A stretch of 64,000 bases of DNA from the NCBI RefSeq assembly GCF_033958435.1, contig NC_134138.1, positions 178,296,798 to 178,360,797 on the forward strand, given 5' to 3'. A program made the translations under genes and the position numbers. Under the pieces are notes generated by a model, which had not been told where the DNA came from, ran no database searches, and saw only the letters and a program-made list of their open reading frames with translations. This DNA comes from Carettochelys insculpta. Lineage: Eukaryota; Chordata; Testudines; Carettochelyidae. Shown piece after piece: positions 12,655 through 25,177 of this stretch. The number at the start of each line of letters is the position of its first letter. Position 1 is the stretch's first letter.

Positions 12655-12735
12655 GTCTTTGCCGATGAAAGCTTATGCTCCAAAATATCTGTTAGTCTAC
12701 AAGGTGCCACAGGACTTCTTGTTTTTTATACAAAT
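12655..12735 (+). mobile_element. Penelope-like element tail, severely 5'-truncated
   Basis: GATGAAAGCTTATGCTCC, then a CTGTTAGTC phrase and GGTGCCACAGGACTTCTTG. This wording is related to the tail that follows the GIY-YIG gene at 29264-30150 and recurs at 25930 and 26362. Only the 3' end was copied, which is common for target-primed retroelements. It ends right before a family C Harbinger element. Confidence 0.6.
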
Positions 12736-12772
12736 GTATGTCGTGGCTTGAGCCTAGTTTTGCCTGCACTGG

Positions 12773-13397
12773 GGATATGTCTACACTAGAACACTACGTC
12801 AAAGTAGCCTATGTCGACGTAAGTACATCGAAATAGGCTACTTCGATGCGAATCGTCGACGCGTCCTCCAGGGCTGGTGCCGTTGACATTAAACGTTGAA
12901 GTAGCAACGGGGAACATCGAAAGGAGCTTCCCTGAAAGGAAATGCAGAGTGTCCACACACACAAGTGCTCCCCATCGAAATAAGGTGCCAGCAAAGCCCC
13001 GAGCCTCTCCTTTAAAGGGCCCCTCCCAGACACACTCGGCCTGCACAGCACGAGATCCACAGAACCGACAACCAGTTGCAGATCCTGTGAACGCAGCATG
13101 GACCCCCAGCTGCAGCAGCAGCAGAAGTCAGAAGCCCTGGGCAAAGGGCTGCCGTGCACGGTGACCATAGAGCCCCACAGGGGCTGGACAGAGCATCTCT
13201 TAACCCCTCAGCTGATGGCCGCTGTGGAGGACCCTGCTATTTTGAAGTAGCGGGATGTGGATCATCTACACACGCCCTACTTCAATGTTGAAGTAGGACG
13301 CTATTCCCATCTTTGGATGGGAATAGTGATTTCGATGTCTAGCTGCCGAATGTCGATTTCAATGTTGAAATAGCACATGGCGCATGTAGATGCACCC
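12773..13397. mobile_element. Family C non-autonomous Harbinger element, copy 1
   Basis: 625 bp between TGG triplets (12770-12772, 13398-13400), ends GGATATGTCTACACTAG and ATGTAGATGCACCC. Subterminal words are variants of ACATCGAAATAG and TTCGATGT. The core keeps a TATA-like CTTTAAAGGGCCCC at about 13010 and an open stretch beginning MDPQLQQQQ at 13098 that includes TVTIEPHRGW and TPQLMAA. The last piece resembles the right interior of element B (near 46480-46510), so the family probably descends from a two-gene element by internal deletion. No transposase. Confidence 0.82.
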
Positions 13398-13400
13398 TGG

Positions 13401-13880
13401 GAGAACAGGAAGGACCACAAATAGCTCTAGCTTTGATTTGGGCTAATTGTACCTTCTGGCACTCTTGTCCTTCAGAAACCTTTGTTGATAAATAAACAAA
13501 TATACATTTCAACATCTGGATATAAATAACCATTTTTCCAAACATCCCTTAGATATGTTTCCTAGTCCACTTAACTCCAAAGATATATGTGGATGGAACT
13601 CGAGGTGCAGCCGCACCCTGTGGCTTGAAGTAGTTTCCATATAGAAAGGTTTATACACTGGTTCGATGGTTCTCAGCACCCCACTATACAAATGGTTCCA
13701 ACAACACTGTGCAATTTTGAAAGGTTTTTTTGTTTGTAAGATGCCTTGCATGCTTGTGTTTCAAATTTTACTGAATTCTTGTGAGTTGAAAGGAAAGGCA
13801 AACTGAATACACAAAAAATACGAGAGAATGCTTTGCATGCAAAAGGAAATGAGCTCCAGCATTCTGAAGACTACTTAATA
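13401..13880. other. Unassigned intergenic DNA
   Basis: Nothing recognised; short open frames without motif. Confidence 0.45.
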
Positions 13881-13884
13881 TTGG

Positions 13885-14150
13885 CAACTCAGGCGCCATC
13901 AGCCCAGGTGCAAAGTGGGAGGGAGGCCTGGCTCTCTGCTCCCTCAAGGGGCAGGGCTTGGGGTACTCAGCCCTGCCTCTCAGCCCTGCCTCCCACCAAG
14001 CCACCTGCACAGTAGCACACAGCGCTCTGTGTTATTTTTAAAGGGGCTTGGTGCTTCAGCCACCATGGTGACCAGCACTCTAGGCCACTTTGAAATGCTG
14101 GTTCCAGGGGCGATTGCACCCGTTGACCCCCGTACCCCCATCAGTGGATC
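13885..14150. repeat. Possible unclassified interspersed repeat, GC-rich
   Basis: An abruptly GC-rich block with pyrimidine-rich direct repeats (CAGCCCTGCCTC twice near 13970-13995) ending in GGGGCGATTGCACCC. It resembles the ends of some reptile repeats but I cannot assign a class or find TIRs. Confidence 0.3.
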
Positions 14151-14439
14151 CTTATTTCTGAAGGGTGACATTCAAAATTTTCATAGCTGTTTTAACAGCA
14201 TAAAAGGGTGGTGAGACTGAATATTTAAGACCTCACATTATCATGCCCAGGAAGTATTTTAGCAAGGTGCTTCCTAAGGTCAAACCAGAAATTAATATAA
14301 AATAAAATAAACTCATACACTTTTCCTAATGAAGAGACAGATTAACCACACTTCTGCAGCAATTCTAGTGTGCCTTTGCCTACAGGAGCTTTCCTAGGCA
14401 AGAAGAAATTAGACCTAGCTGTATTGAGGCACCTAACGA

Positions 14440-15180
14440 AAGGCACCACTCATAAAATGAGGTCAATTAACTTGATCAGCTGCACATGGGAAACAGCCAG
14501 GGCTTGAAAAGCTGATTAAAACACAACGCAGATCAGAAGAAACAGACAAGCCTTCTATAAAGCAAGGAAGTTAGCAGCAGAAAAGGCTTGTAAAGGAAAT
14601 AAACTGCAATCATTTTTTGGGAGAGGAGTCATGTTTGGGGCTACAGTTAGATGATCTGTATTCAGTTCTTGAGAAGAGGGAAATTGGGCTGATGAGCTCA
14701 GATAGAGGGAGGAGCCCAGAAGATAATATTGAAAAAGGAAAAAGATGACCAGAAGAAACCACAGGTTCTGCTTGCTCTGAGAGCCAAATTCCTATAGAGG
14801 GCCCTTGGACTGGGCCCCAAGTAGTGGGTGAGCCTTGGCTCCTCTATCTATCATTGGTGGGAAGTGACACAGTGAGGGCATTGGAGCTGAAGGCTGCCTG
14901 GAACAATTGTCTAATGGGATGTGACAACATGGAAGTGGATGACTACAATGGCTTGGCCAGAGGGTGAATCCTGGAGTGGAAGGGCATGGTATGAGGGAAG
15001 GAGCTAATTCCCTAGGCATCCAGGAGAAGGGGCCCTACAATGGCTTGGCCAGAGGGTGAATCCTGGAGTGGAAGGGCATGGTATGAGGGAAGGAGCTAAT
15101 TCCCTAGGCATCCAGGAGAAGGGGCCCTAGCAGTAAGCAAGCACCATTACGGGGACCTCAAACAATGTGTATAAAGTTTT
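14440..15180 (+). other. Possible old LTR or LTR-adjacent fragment with a 92-bp tandem duplication
   Basis: A TATA-like TCTATAAAGCAAGGAAG near 14554-14570 followed by purine-rich DNA is reminiscent of reptile LTRs, but no ends or target duplication were found. Within it, 14943-15034 is repeated as 15035-15126 with no difference that I can see (unit begins CTACAATGGCTTGGCC). Confidence 0.35.
14943..15126. repeat. Perfect tandem duplication, 2 x 92 bp
   Basis: Two adjacent 92-bp units, each from CTACAATGGCTTGG to GAGAAGGGGCC, appear identical. The lack of divergence in old decayed surroundings implies a recent duplication or an assembly artefact. Confidence 0.92.
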
Positions 15181-16202
15181 TGCTAATGTGTATACATTTA
15201 AATACCTGTATTTGTCAGGGTAGATAAACCTTTCCACTTGAAGGTTAAATATCTCCTCCTCCAAAATAGTTCTATATGCTTTTCACCTCTTCCAGAAATG
15301 CCCTACTACTATTCCTCCCGCTTATGATTTCATATTCACCTTTAGTCTTCTCCTGGCTCTGATTGCTTTATACACTCTATTTGTGGCATCCTTCAAGCTT
15401 TTCCTACTCCATTTTTAATCTCTGTCTTTCCTCTGCCATCTTCCTATACATGCACTTCCTGCAAAATGAAGAAACCAAGGAACGACAAGAGAAAACTGAG
15501 CTGGATTCTGTTCCCTTGCTCGTAGCAGTGACCTTTAATGCCAAGGGTGTGGGAAAGCAGTCAATGCACAAAACAAAACAAGCAGGGAAACAGAAAGTTG
15601 GAGACTGAAGTGGAAGGCAGGTTAAATAGTTTGTGAGAAAATAAAAATCTACTTCTCCTCTAGAAGGAGAAAGCATAGTGCCCCCCCCCCCCCCCGCCCG
15701 CCCAAGAGTGCTTCCTCTTGATTTCCAGGGGCTTTTTGTGCCTCAGCTGGTGGGCTCCTTCTCCAACATTAGCATGGCAAGTTAACAGGAGGACCATGTC
15801 ATCTTTTCTGTTCTCAGTACATGAAATTTGTAGATTCTTCCTTGCCTGAATACAGGGTAGTACAATCATGCCTTGATTGGTAAAAGGGAACCATTCTCAT
15901 TCATTGCCACCTACACAAACCTTAAATAAATGCTAGGAGAACACACCGTGAAATGTTTCACTCCAGCAATGGACTTCAGATGCTTTTGATGTTAAGAATT
16001 TTGGTCCCTATGAATTTATATTTATTAGTTAACCCCAGAAATCTATTATTACTATCTTGCAGTTACAAATGAACAACCTAACTTCTAATATACAGTTAAA
16101 GAATCACTGGCTATTACAATGGACTAACAATGTATTATGAAGGTTCTAGCCATGGAAATAACAGAGCCATAATATCTTGATACTTTTATTAAGTAAAATA
16201 TG
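15181..16202. other. Unassigned intergenic DNA with a poly-C tract
   Basis: No recognised gene. A C-run of about 17 bases (from 15680) followed by CGCCCGCCC is a simple repeat. Two opposite-strand frames of 81-90 codons at 15363-15676 overlap each other and show no family motif. Confidence 0.45.
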
Positions 16203-16210
16203 CCCTAAAC

Positions 16211-16516
16211 CAGGGGTCAGCAACCTTTCTGAGCCAGAGTGCTGATATTTGACCTTTACACCTCTATGTATGGTCTAAGTGCCAGTGATACTTTTTTAAA
16301 GTCACTAATAGTCCCACTTACAACAGCTTCATGAATAAATTAAGATGCAGAGCTTTACCACTTATGTGGTGGGTGTTAATCCACAGGCAGCATGGCTTTG
16401 AGCAAGCTCCTGGCTGGATGGGGAAAGAAGGTGGGGCTGAGCTCCCACCTCACATGCTGATGAAAATCAGCTCACATGCCAATCCTGGCACCTGTGCTGG
16501 GGGTTGCTGACCACTG
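16211..16516. mobile_element. Non-autonomous hAT element
   Basis: 306 bp with ends CAGGGGTCAGCAACCTTTC and GGGGGTTGCTGACCACTG, typical hAT inverted repeats, and an 8-bp target duplication with one mismatch: CCCTAAAC (16203-16210) and CTCTAAAC (16517-16524). Interior wording (GTGCCAGTGATAC, AAATCAGCTCACATGCC) matches a widespread amniote hAT family. No coding capacity. Confidence 0.88.
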
Positions 16517-16704
16517 CTCTAAACAAAGTTACCTACCATATAGCATTTTAGAATAATGTAAGCAGAGAACCTTGCCTTGGTTAGTTAAATAACTACTTTT
16601 CTTACTCACCACCCTGGTTCACTCAGTTACTGCGACTTATGCACATTATGACATTGAGGTTATAGTAAAACTGGATGAATGGTAAACTAATTACCCCTTC
16701 TAAA

Positions 16705-16855
16705 CAAACGAGCAGTCATGTAGCGCTTTAAAGACTTACAAAATAATTTATTAGATGATGAGCTTTTGCGGAGAGACCCACTTACAGCAGTGGATCTGTC
16801 TCAGGAAAGCTCATCTAATAAATTACTGTGTTAGTCCTTAAAGTGCTACATGACT
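16705..16855. mobile_element. Penelope-like tails joined head to head
   Basis: The left half (about 16707-16780) is a minus-strand Penelope tail: GCAGTCATGTAGCGCTTTAA, then AATTTATTAGATGATGAGC. The right half (about 16780-16855) is the same tail on plus, ending CTTAAAGTGCTACATGACTG. Together they form a roughly 150-bp inverted repeat whose outer ends are both the element's 3' terminus. Such inverted junctions are known for Penelope-like elements and other target-primed insertions. Confidence 0.72.
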
Positions 16856-19300
16856 GCTGTGGGGGCTTTGTTTTGTGTGGCCGGAGGAGAGAGCGGCAGA
16901 GATATTTAAGCCTGAGCAGACTTAAGGAATTCAGTAAATACTCAGGCCTCAAACAACCCTTGGAATATGTAGGTAGAAAGAAAATATTTAGTCAGACATT
17001 ATCAGGTTATATCTGTATTTTGGGTTTGCTACTGGACTTCTCAGGCTCCCTGACATACACCAGTATGCTGTAATTTTTAAACCGAGTCCCAGGGAAGTAG
17101 TTCTCTCTACTTCACCATGCTTTACCATTCAACTTTGTTTTTGTTTTGTTAATAAATTACCATTTTTGTTTAAAGACAATGATTTGATTCCTGTGTGCTA
17201 GAAAAGAGAGTCTGTATATATGCATGCCTAAGACTGAAAGGTCAGCTATCAGACTGCAGCTTAATTTCTTCCTCTTTGCTTTCAAGCTCTCTCCTAAGGG
17301 AGGCTTAAGAGCTTGGGATCACACCACAGAGAGACATCCCAAGTGTGTGTTCTTGGGTTTTAAAAGGGGCTTTTTCTCACTTGGGCAGTTACCTCACAGG
17401 GTCAGGGAAACTGTGACCTTGGGAAGCTTTTAAGCAGAAGACAAGACACAAGGTGTTTTTAAGGTCTCTTGTGCCCCCCCCCCCCCCTCTACTTGGAGTG
17501 TCAGGGTGGGAGGGATCTGTGCTTAATTCTTGTCTACGCCCACACACGCACTGCATTTCTCTAATAAATGAAGTGAACCATGTACATGGTATAATTCTGC
17601 ATTGGTTGCACCCATTTTGTTTCCACTGAATTACATGAATATTCTATTTGCACACAAACAGAAGTCGTTAAATGAAAGGTACAGTTACATTTTTATAAAG
17701 GTGTTTTACCACTATTTTCAGTCCTCTCTCCAATACATATATTAAGAGTTTTGCTGAGTATGCCTTCTTACTTAGATCAGAATTATTTTAAAGATAACAA
17801 GCTAATCTCAGTATTCATCTTCCTATAGTAGCATTATATAATGGAAGCAGCGTACACTGTAGGTTTACATTTAGATGCCAGATTTGTCTAGCTGTTCCAT
17901 ATTAGAGTGTGGAAATTTGTTGGGCAGATCAGTGTAGTTCAGTGGCTCACAGAGATATACTAATGAACGTTTGCTACCAACGGGTTATTACACAAACAAG
18001 CTGTCTGTAAATTTGTACAACTGTGCTCTCTAGTTTGAGGACTTCTGGCCCAGTTTAGCTGTCCAATTCCTGATTTCTGGAAAATAGACATTAGATTCTT
18101 ATTTCAAGATTAAGAAGAACTACATATAGTCACAGATAAGGAAATAAAGCCTCACCCTCTTGGAAATTAAACAAATGAACCTTTCACCACCCGTTTACCT
18201 GCCTGTAACAAAAGCAGATTTTGTTTAAACAACCACCCTCCTTCCAGCATTCACTCTCTCCTCCTAGCTTCCACTTCAGCAAACCCTACCTCAGTGTACC
18301 AGTAGAAAGACAAATTCAGCAGCCCCTTCCAGAGGTTTGCCTAGCCCAGCCCTTTCCAAGAGACCCTACAGAGTGATCCTGCCCCTCTGGGAAAGAACCA
18401 GCTAGCTGTCCTAGTCTTAGCTCTTCTTTATTCCCTACTCCTTAATGAGCCCCAGCTGCAGATGCACTTGCCAGGATTGTAAACGCTGGCAGTTTCTCTA
18501 GAGTGAAGCAGATTCTCTACTTTCTTTCCACTGCAGGATTTTAACCCCTCAGTTGCCTGACAACTGTAGTCTCTATTATATAAAGTATTCATATTTGTAA
18601 TGAGGAAAAAAAAGGGGGGGTGTCACTTTATTGTGGCATCAATATTTGTTGCCGCGTGTATAAAAGTTTGTCTGGTCTTTCAGACTAGAGAGGGAATATA
18701 AAAAAGCTGAAGCAATCAAACAAAATAAGGAAAAGGGGAATAGAAGTAGAAGTAAACAGAGACAAGATCGAACAAAGGCTAAAACTTGGCAGCTATTTTA
18801 GCTAGATGACAATTGCTTGAGGCTTCTGACTGAGCTCAAATGCCTAATGACTTACAATTAGACACACAGTGACTTTCGAAATACCTTTTTAGGGAACAAT
18901 AGAAATTCTGTATTTATAAGTAAACACAGATGTCTTAACGAGCCATAATAAGCACCCATCTGCCCCAGACTACCTTTTATCACAAAACAAAAAAGACTAC
19001 TTTGGAACAATACATGTGAGCACCAGCGCCATATAAAAGAAACAGTATTATAAGGGAATATCAGCAAAGAACATAGTAATAAAAAAAAAAGACTGAAATT
19101 GGTTGTAGTGTTCCAAGGTCAAAAAAGAATAAAACACAGAGGGTATGACACATTATTTACACTCTGTAGATTAGTCACTGTTATAAGAGATGAATGCAGC
19201 CAAAAAAGAATTTCTGTCCTCTGATACATAAGTTGCACGTTGCTGAAACTTGAGAAATCTGTCAGTGCTCATGCATTATTCTAGTGGTTAATCTAATTAA
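16856..19300. other. Unassigned intergenic DNA
   Basis: No gene recognised. A stretch at about 17080-17545 has an AATAAA-type signal (GTTAATAAATTACC) and a poly-C run near 17475, faintly LTR-like but without ends. Microsatellite-like A and G runs lie near 18605-18620. The rest is AT-rich. Confidence 0.4.
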
Positions 19301-22300
19301 AACTAAATCTACGGTCGTCAGGCCTGCCAACGGGGGTGGGAGAGGGAAATGGGGCAGGTGCACAGGGGCCGTGGTCTCAACAATGCTAAAAGTTGACTGC
19401 CCTGGGCCCTGCCCCTTCCTTCTTTGGTCCTGGCATTTCTGCCCTTGGCCCTGCCCTTCTGGGGGCAGGGAGCTAACCCCACTTCCACATTGCCTCAGTG
19501 TCCACTGTGGCTGTCAGCCCCACTGATGGTCATTACTATCAAACTGTACCTGGTTCCAGAATATAAACAGCTCAGTGTTAACCTGTCTAGATGGAACATG
19601 GAAGAGGTGGCAACTATCACATACCTGGACAGCACGAGAGACAGTCCTGGAGAATGTTTGAAAGAGGTGGACACTAGCATAGCCCCAGCTGCTGCAAGTT
19701 GCAAGTACTTCAGAGGCCTCTTTGAGTGTGTCATGACAGTAGATGTACAAAATCACAGTAAAACGAACTGTCCCATACAGACAAGAAACTGGGGCAATGA
19801 GGATTATGTTTTGTGCCTGTCAGCAATCTCATAGTAAGTGAAAAGACAAGCTCAGAAATGAGTGTATTTGAAGCTGAACCCAACAGTCACCTCTCTCAGC
19901 ACTAGGTTTTTGTTTGTTTGTTTGTTTGGCAGCTTTCTTTGAAAAGGCATATTATTAGAATGGCAGACCAACATATTCCAAAGCCTATTGACCGAGGATT
20001 CCAGACACATTGGAGGCAATCATGCAAGGAAGAGGGTGCCAATGACTTTGGTGGTGTAATAATTATTGCTGGTGACTTACAAACTGACTATCCAGTCAGA
20101 CAACTTTAAGGATCTATTGAGAGATTGCTTTGGGTGGCAGTTGAGCAAAAATAAGCTGGGTCCCTTTGGGATTGCCAAAGGAGGATGAAAGTTTTTCAAA
20201 AAATTTCTGACTTTAGTCCTCTTCCATGGAGAAAAAATGTCCTTCATTGTCTTCAATTTAAAATATTATTTGTTCTCACTTTTGACGGATATCTTACCCA
20301 AAGGATTATGCTTCCCACAGATATTTGGTCTTTTCAGCACAAGAAGTATGAGATATCTGTTATGCACATTGCTATTTCAAACTACCCTGCTGTTTGTTTG
20401 TGATTTGGGGTACTCAGCAAGAGGGAGAGTTCTTCAAGAGATATTGCCTCAGAAGTTTAGATATGTAGGGTTATATTTTAAAAATCAACATATTTTATCA
20501 TAAATTCAGTGTTTTGGAAAAGGAATGCGTGATGCTGCAGGCCAGATACCAGCTCTTGCCATGACTGCAGGCATTGTTTAAGAGCTAACAAACTCATAGC
20601 TGGAGACCAGATCAATTCAAATAGACAAAACAGATTCCTTCAGTCATACTAACCTTTGCTACGTTAAGAAATGAGCAAAGCAGGAAAAAACTCTGAAGTG
20701 AAAGTAGAACGCAAAATGGTCTTCACGAGAGCTCTGATGGTCTGCACTGACCTCTGACAACGAGATGACTGCTGATCTGTGCACTCGGGGAAAATGCTTG
20801 CAAATGTAAAGGTGGAATACACAACATAAAAGTCATCACAGTTCTCTAATTACATAGTGTATACTGTAGCTCATGACCTCTTCTAAAACACAGGTCTAGC
20901 TATCCACTGAGCTGAAAGGAGTGGCGATCTAGGTTTAATCCAAACACCCCTTGAATGAAGAGGAAGACATCCTATACTTTTCTTGCCTGCTACTCACCAC
21001 CAGGGGATGAGATTGATAAAATACACAAATACGTGAGCATATTCCATCCAGCAGAGGACTGTGTAAAAATCACAAAATTATCTACTATATTGAGAAGAGA
21101 TTTGTATACATACAATACAAATTCAATACAGGTTTTCACCAACAGAAACCCAGATGCAGGGCACCACCAGCAAAAAAGCCACCACTTCTAGGGAAAAGCA
21201 ATGATGAAAGAGAGCTCAACAGTCTCAACAGTGGGAGCTAGGGAGGGTATGCAGCCAGGATATCCACGGGCTGCTGATTCATTCTGTCTCCTCACCCAAT
21301 TTTAAAAGTAAAGCTCTTATGAAGCCCCCGGGGGAAATAAATGACACTCCAGTCTTTTCCCTAACCCAGAAAGACACCAGGTGGCAATGAAAATATCTTC
21401 CCTCCATTAGGATGAATCTTTCCTAGATCTGAGAAGAAAAACCCAAATTGATGCAGGGAGATGAATAGCTGATTATAACAGTTGACATGAACACCTAGTA
21501 GATGTCCTTTAGAAAGATTTAGAGTGAGTCTGCTGCTCTGCATTTTCAAAACTTCTTGTACCTTTTGTCAAAGACTTAAAAACTACAACATCCTATTTTA
21601 CAGTACTGACAAGTCAAATTTCATTTTTAATTAATGACACACAATTTTATCTCTAAATCTATCATTTAAAACTAGACCAGTCGGGTACTGGTTGTAGATT
21701 TGTTTTCTCCTTATTTTAAAGAGACAACCTTTGTTCCTGGGCTGAGATCTTTTTTGCCAAGTTCTCACACAGAGGGAATTTTTTAAAGCCAAGTTATTAA
21801 ATTCTAAAGCTATAATTTCAAAATGGAATGCTGACATTACTTGAACTACACTAGCAGAGACAGCTCTAGAATATTACAACTGTTAGTGATGTACCGAATA
21901 GTAAAAGAATGTGCTGGATATATCCCAGTAGGGAGATCATTTGCTTACTGATACATAGACTGCTCAATTTACTACCACTGTACCATCAAGTTCAAATTTA
22001 TAAGTAGCATTCTAAAACTTAAGTATAAATTGAGAGCTATAGGATGCCTAATAGTACAGAATGGCCGGTAGATAGGTAAGAAAAAAACAAAAGAAAATCA
22101 TATAGTACTACAGCATGCCCAAAGTACTATCATTATTATTTAATTATAATGCAATTGTTCCTTGGGGCCAAACAGTAATGGAGACTCATCAGGCGAGGCA
22201 ATTTGCAAAATGCATTGTACGAGACTGTTCCTGAGCTGAAGAAATAACAATAAATTAAGACAAAGGCTACAGGAAAGGGATATAACATACAAGCAGAGTG

Positions 22301-23116
22301 AATAAATAATCAGGTTAGGTTGATGAGGTTTTTGCTGCTAGGGCAGGGGTGGGTTCTCCAATACATTTAGTCAAATGGAACAATGAGAGTGCTTCAAATC
22401 AGGCATATAATATTGAAGAACAGCGTGACCAGATACTACATGGCTGAATGCTATATCACCAGTGTGAATTGCAGTGGACATACTTCCTTCTATTTTTGTA
22501 CATTTGACCCTGCAGGCACTAATCAGTCACATAATTGTACAGCTTTCCCTTCGTTCTAGATTGCACACACTCTCATTTTGACAGTGCAGGCAGATAACTA
22601 CTTCCTTACCTTTACTCCCACCTACTTCATTAGGGATGTCAGAGAGACACCAGACATCTCTTGTTTTAAAGTGTTCCTTATTTGATACCTAGTATCCCAT
22701 GACTCACATCAAACATTATACAAGTTAAGATTCCCTCTGTTCATGGAGTCAACTATCTAGAGCTTGATTCTGAAACCCTTTCCCTCACTGGTGATTGCTT
22801 GAAAATTAAATTAGTCCCACTGAAGTCAATGTTCATGATGATAATTTAGACAAAGTCTACTTTATTCTATTCTAGCATTGTAAAGGGGCTACAGAATGAA
22901 TATAAATGCAACTGTACAACCAGAATAATGATAGAAAAATCTAGTCATCAAAGGATAATACTCAGGTGTACATCATTCCTTTCACTTTTTTAACATATTA
23001 CAAGCTAAGTCTACACAGGGCAGTCTCATTAGCTATGGTGTCCTTCCTACACTGCACATAGCTGTGGTTTATTTATTTGGTGAGTTAGTTAGTTGGGGGT
23101 GGGGAGACAGGAGATA
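19301..23116. other. Unassigned intergenic DNA
   Basis: A GC-richer patch at 19310-19830 contains a 136-codon plus-strand open frame (19424-19834) and overlapping minus-strand frames. None shows a known motif and no splice structure is evident. A (GTTT)n run lies at about 19907-19930. An old repeat-like phrase (CCACTGAAGTCAATG) occurs near 22815. I see no other feature. Confidence 0.4.
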
Positions 23117-23119
23117 TTA

Positions 23120-23830
23120 GCTGTGCCTACACGTGCACGCTACTTCGAAGTAGTGGCACTAACTTCGAAATAGCGCCTGTCATGGCTACACGTGTTGGGC
23201 GCTATTTCGATGTTAACATCGACGTTAGGCGGCGAGACGTCGAAGCCGCTAACCCCATGAGGGGATGGGAATAGCGCCCTACTTCGAAGTTGAACGTTGA
23301 AGTAGGGACCGTGTAGTCGTTGCGCGTCCCGCAACATCGAAATAGTGGGGTCCGCCATGGCGGCCATCAGCTGAGGGGTTGAGAGACGCTCTCTCTCCAG
23401 CCCCTGCGGGGCTCTATGGTCACTGTGGGCAGCAACCCTTAGCCCAGGGCTTCTGGCTGCTGCTGCGGCAGCTGGGGATCCATGCTGCATGCACAGGGTC
23501 TGCAACCAGTTGTCGGCTCTGTGGATCTTGTGTTGTTTAGTGCAAGTGTGTCTGGGAGAGGCCCTTTAAGGGAGCGGCTTGCTGTTGAGTCTGCCCTGTG
23601 ACCCTGTCTGCAGCTGTGCCTGGCACCCTTATTTCGATGTGTGCTACTTTGGCGTGTAGACGTTCCCTCGCAGCGCCTATTTCGATGTGGTGCTGCACAA
23701 CGTTGATGTTGAACATCGACGTTGCCAGCCCTGGAGGACGTGTAGACGTTATTCATCGAAATAGCCTATTTTGATGTCGCCACATCGAAATAGGCTACTT
23801 CAATGTAGGCTTCACGTGTAGACGTAGCCA
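23120..23830. mobile_element. Family C non-autonomous Harbinger element, copy 2, inverted
   Basis: 711 bp between TTA triplets (23117-23119, 23831-23833). Relative to copies 1 and 3 it is in reverse orientation. It keeps subterminal TTCGATGT and TTCGAAGT words, the TATA-like box as GGCCCTTTAAGGGAGC near 23570, and on the minus strand the conserved relic frame beginning MDPQLPQQQPEALG, which hits a stop right after. The central part up to MAAMADP is shared with the other two copies. Confidence 0.85.
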
Positions 23831-24114
23831 TTAAGTCACACAAGCAACCTTCTGAATTATGCCTACTTTACAGCTGGATGATCATTTTGGCATTGAAAAT
23901 GTTTCACATTACTGCCTTTTGGATTATCACCTTTGGAATTACAAGATTTAGATCTCCCCACCCATCTGACTGCAGAACAATTTTCCACTTCTCGGATACT
24001 ACTGCTCAAGAAAGAGTCATCACAGAGAATTTTCTGAGAGCATCATCTCAGTGTACAGTGACAGTCAGAAAAGCTAACAGAATGTTAATAACGGAAGGGG
24101 ATAGATAACAGAAC

Positions 24115-24600
24115 AGAAATATGATTCTGCCACTAAAGACATCCAGGGCATGCCCACACTTTGAATACTGTGTGCAGATCTGGTCAAGCCAGCTCTAAAA
24201 GATATGTTAGATTTGGAAGAAGGATAGAAAAAGACAACAAAAATATCACAGGTATGGAACAACTTTCATATAAGGAGACTATTGTTCAGCTTGTAAGGGA
24301 GACAATTATTGGGGCTATGGCAGCATTCTATAAAATTATGAATGATGTGAAGCTAGTGAATGAAGAAGTGTTATTTCCCATCACAGGACACAAGAACCAG
24401 GGATCACCCAAAGAAATTAATAGGCATCAGGCTTAAAGCAAGCATAAGGAAGTGTTTCTTCATATTATGTCCAGTTGAGCCCGGTGTGGAATTTTTTTCC
24501 AGGGACTATTGTGAAGAAGGCCAAAGGTATAACTGGATCCTCCACAAATCCTATAGAAAGGTATAAATTCCTTTTTAAATGATATAGAACTTTTTTATGA
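24115..24600 (+). mobile_element. CR1 LINE fragment, end of ORF2 and 3' UTR
   Basis: Wording such as TGAATACTGTGTGCAGATCT, AAAAGATATGTTAGA and GAATTTTTTTCCAGGG follows the last part of CR1 reverse transcriptase and its UTR on plus. The frame is broken into short pieces (24161-24436, 24360-24566), and both ends are truncated. Confidence 0.72.
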
Positions 24601-25177
24601 TGTAAGTATATAGCCCTCCCACATTTATTAGACATTTTTAATAATCTCAGAATTTCTTCTCTTGACAGTTACCACTCTTGATATGACACCACCTATACCA
24701 CTGAAACAGTCTAGCTAATAGCAGGATTCACTACAACAACTGAACAATAGGACTTGTTTTTCTCTCATAACCCAGGTGAAAATATTTCTTTCACGAGGGC
24801 TTCCCAGCTTTTCTCCAAAAAGGAACATTTCTAGCTCTGTAATTAAATTAGAACATAGGGATCTCTGTAGCTTTTACTTACTGTTGCTTATGATGCTATA
24901 AATAATGAATAAGGATATTTTCAATAGCAAAAACTGCCATTTGCATCATTGACAATCTCTCCCAAAATTATTTTTAGCACATGAGTAAGACCATGCTAAT
25001 CAGAGGCAGGAAGGGCTGCTGCACCCTGACTTGAAGTAGTAATAATAAACTCCAAACTCATGGTTTCTGCCACTATAAAAGTTGTTCCATTGACCCTGAT
25101 GCTAATTTGCAAATATAATTATATTTATCATAGCAGATTGCATTTTTCACCAGCATGTTAAGAATGAGCCATCAGTT

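Noticed and set aside
16856..17545. Possible LTR with AATAAA-like signal
   Set aside because: No TG...CA ends or target duplication could be found; kept only as a remark.
19424..19834. 136-codon open frame in a GC-richer patch as a possible exon
   Set aside because: No family motif, competing frames on the other strand, no splice signals that make sense, and no neighbouring exons.
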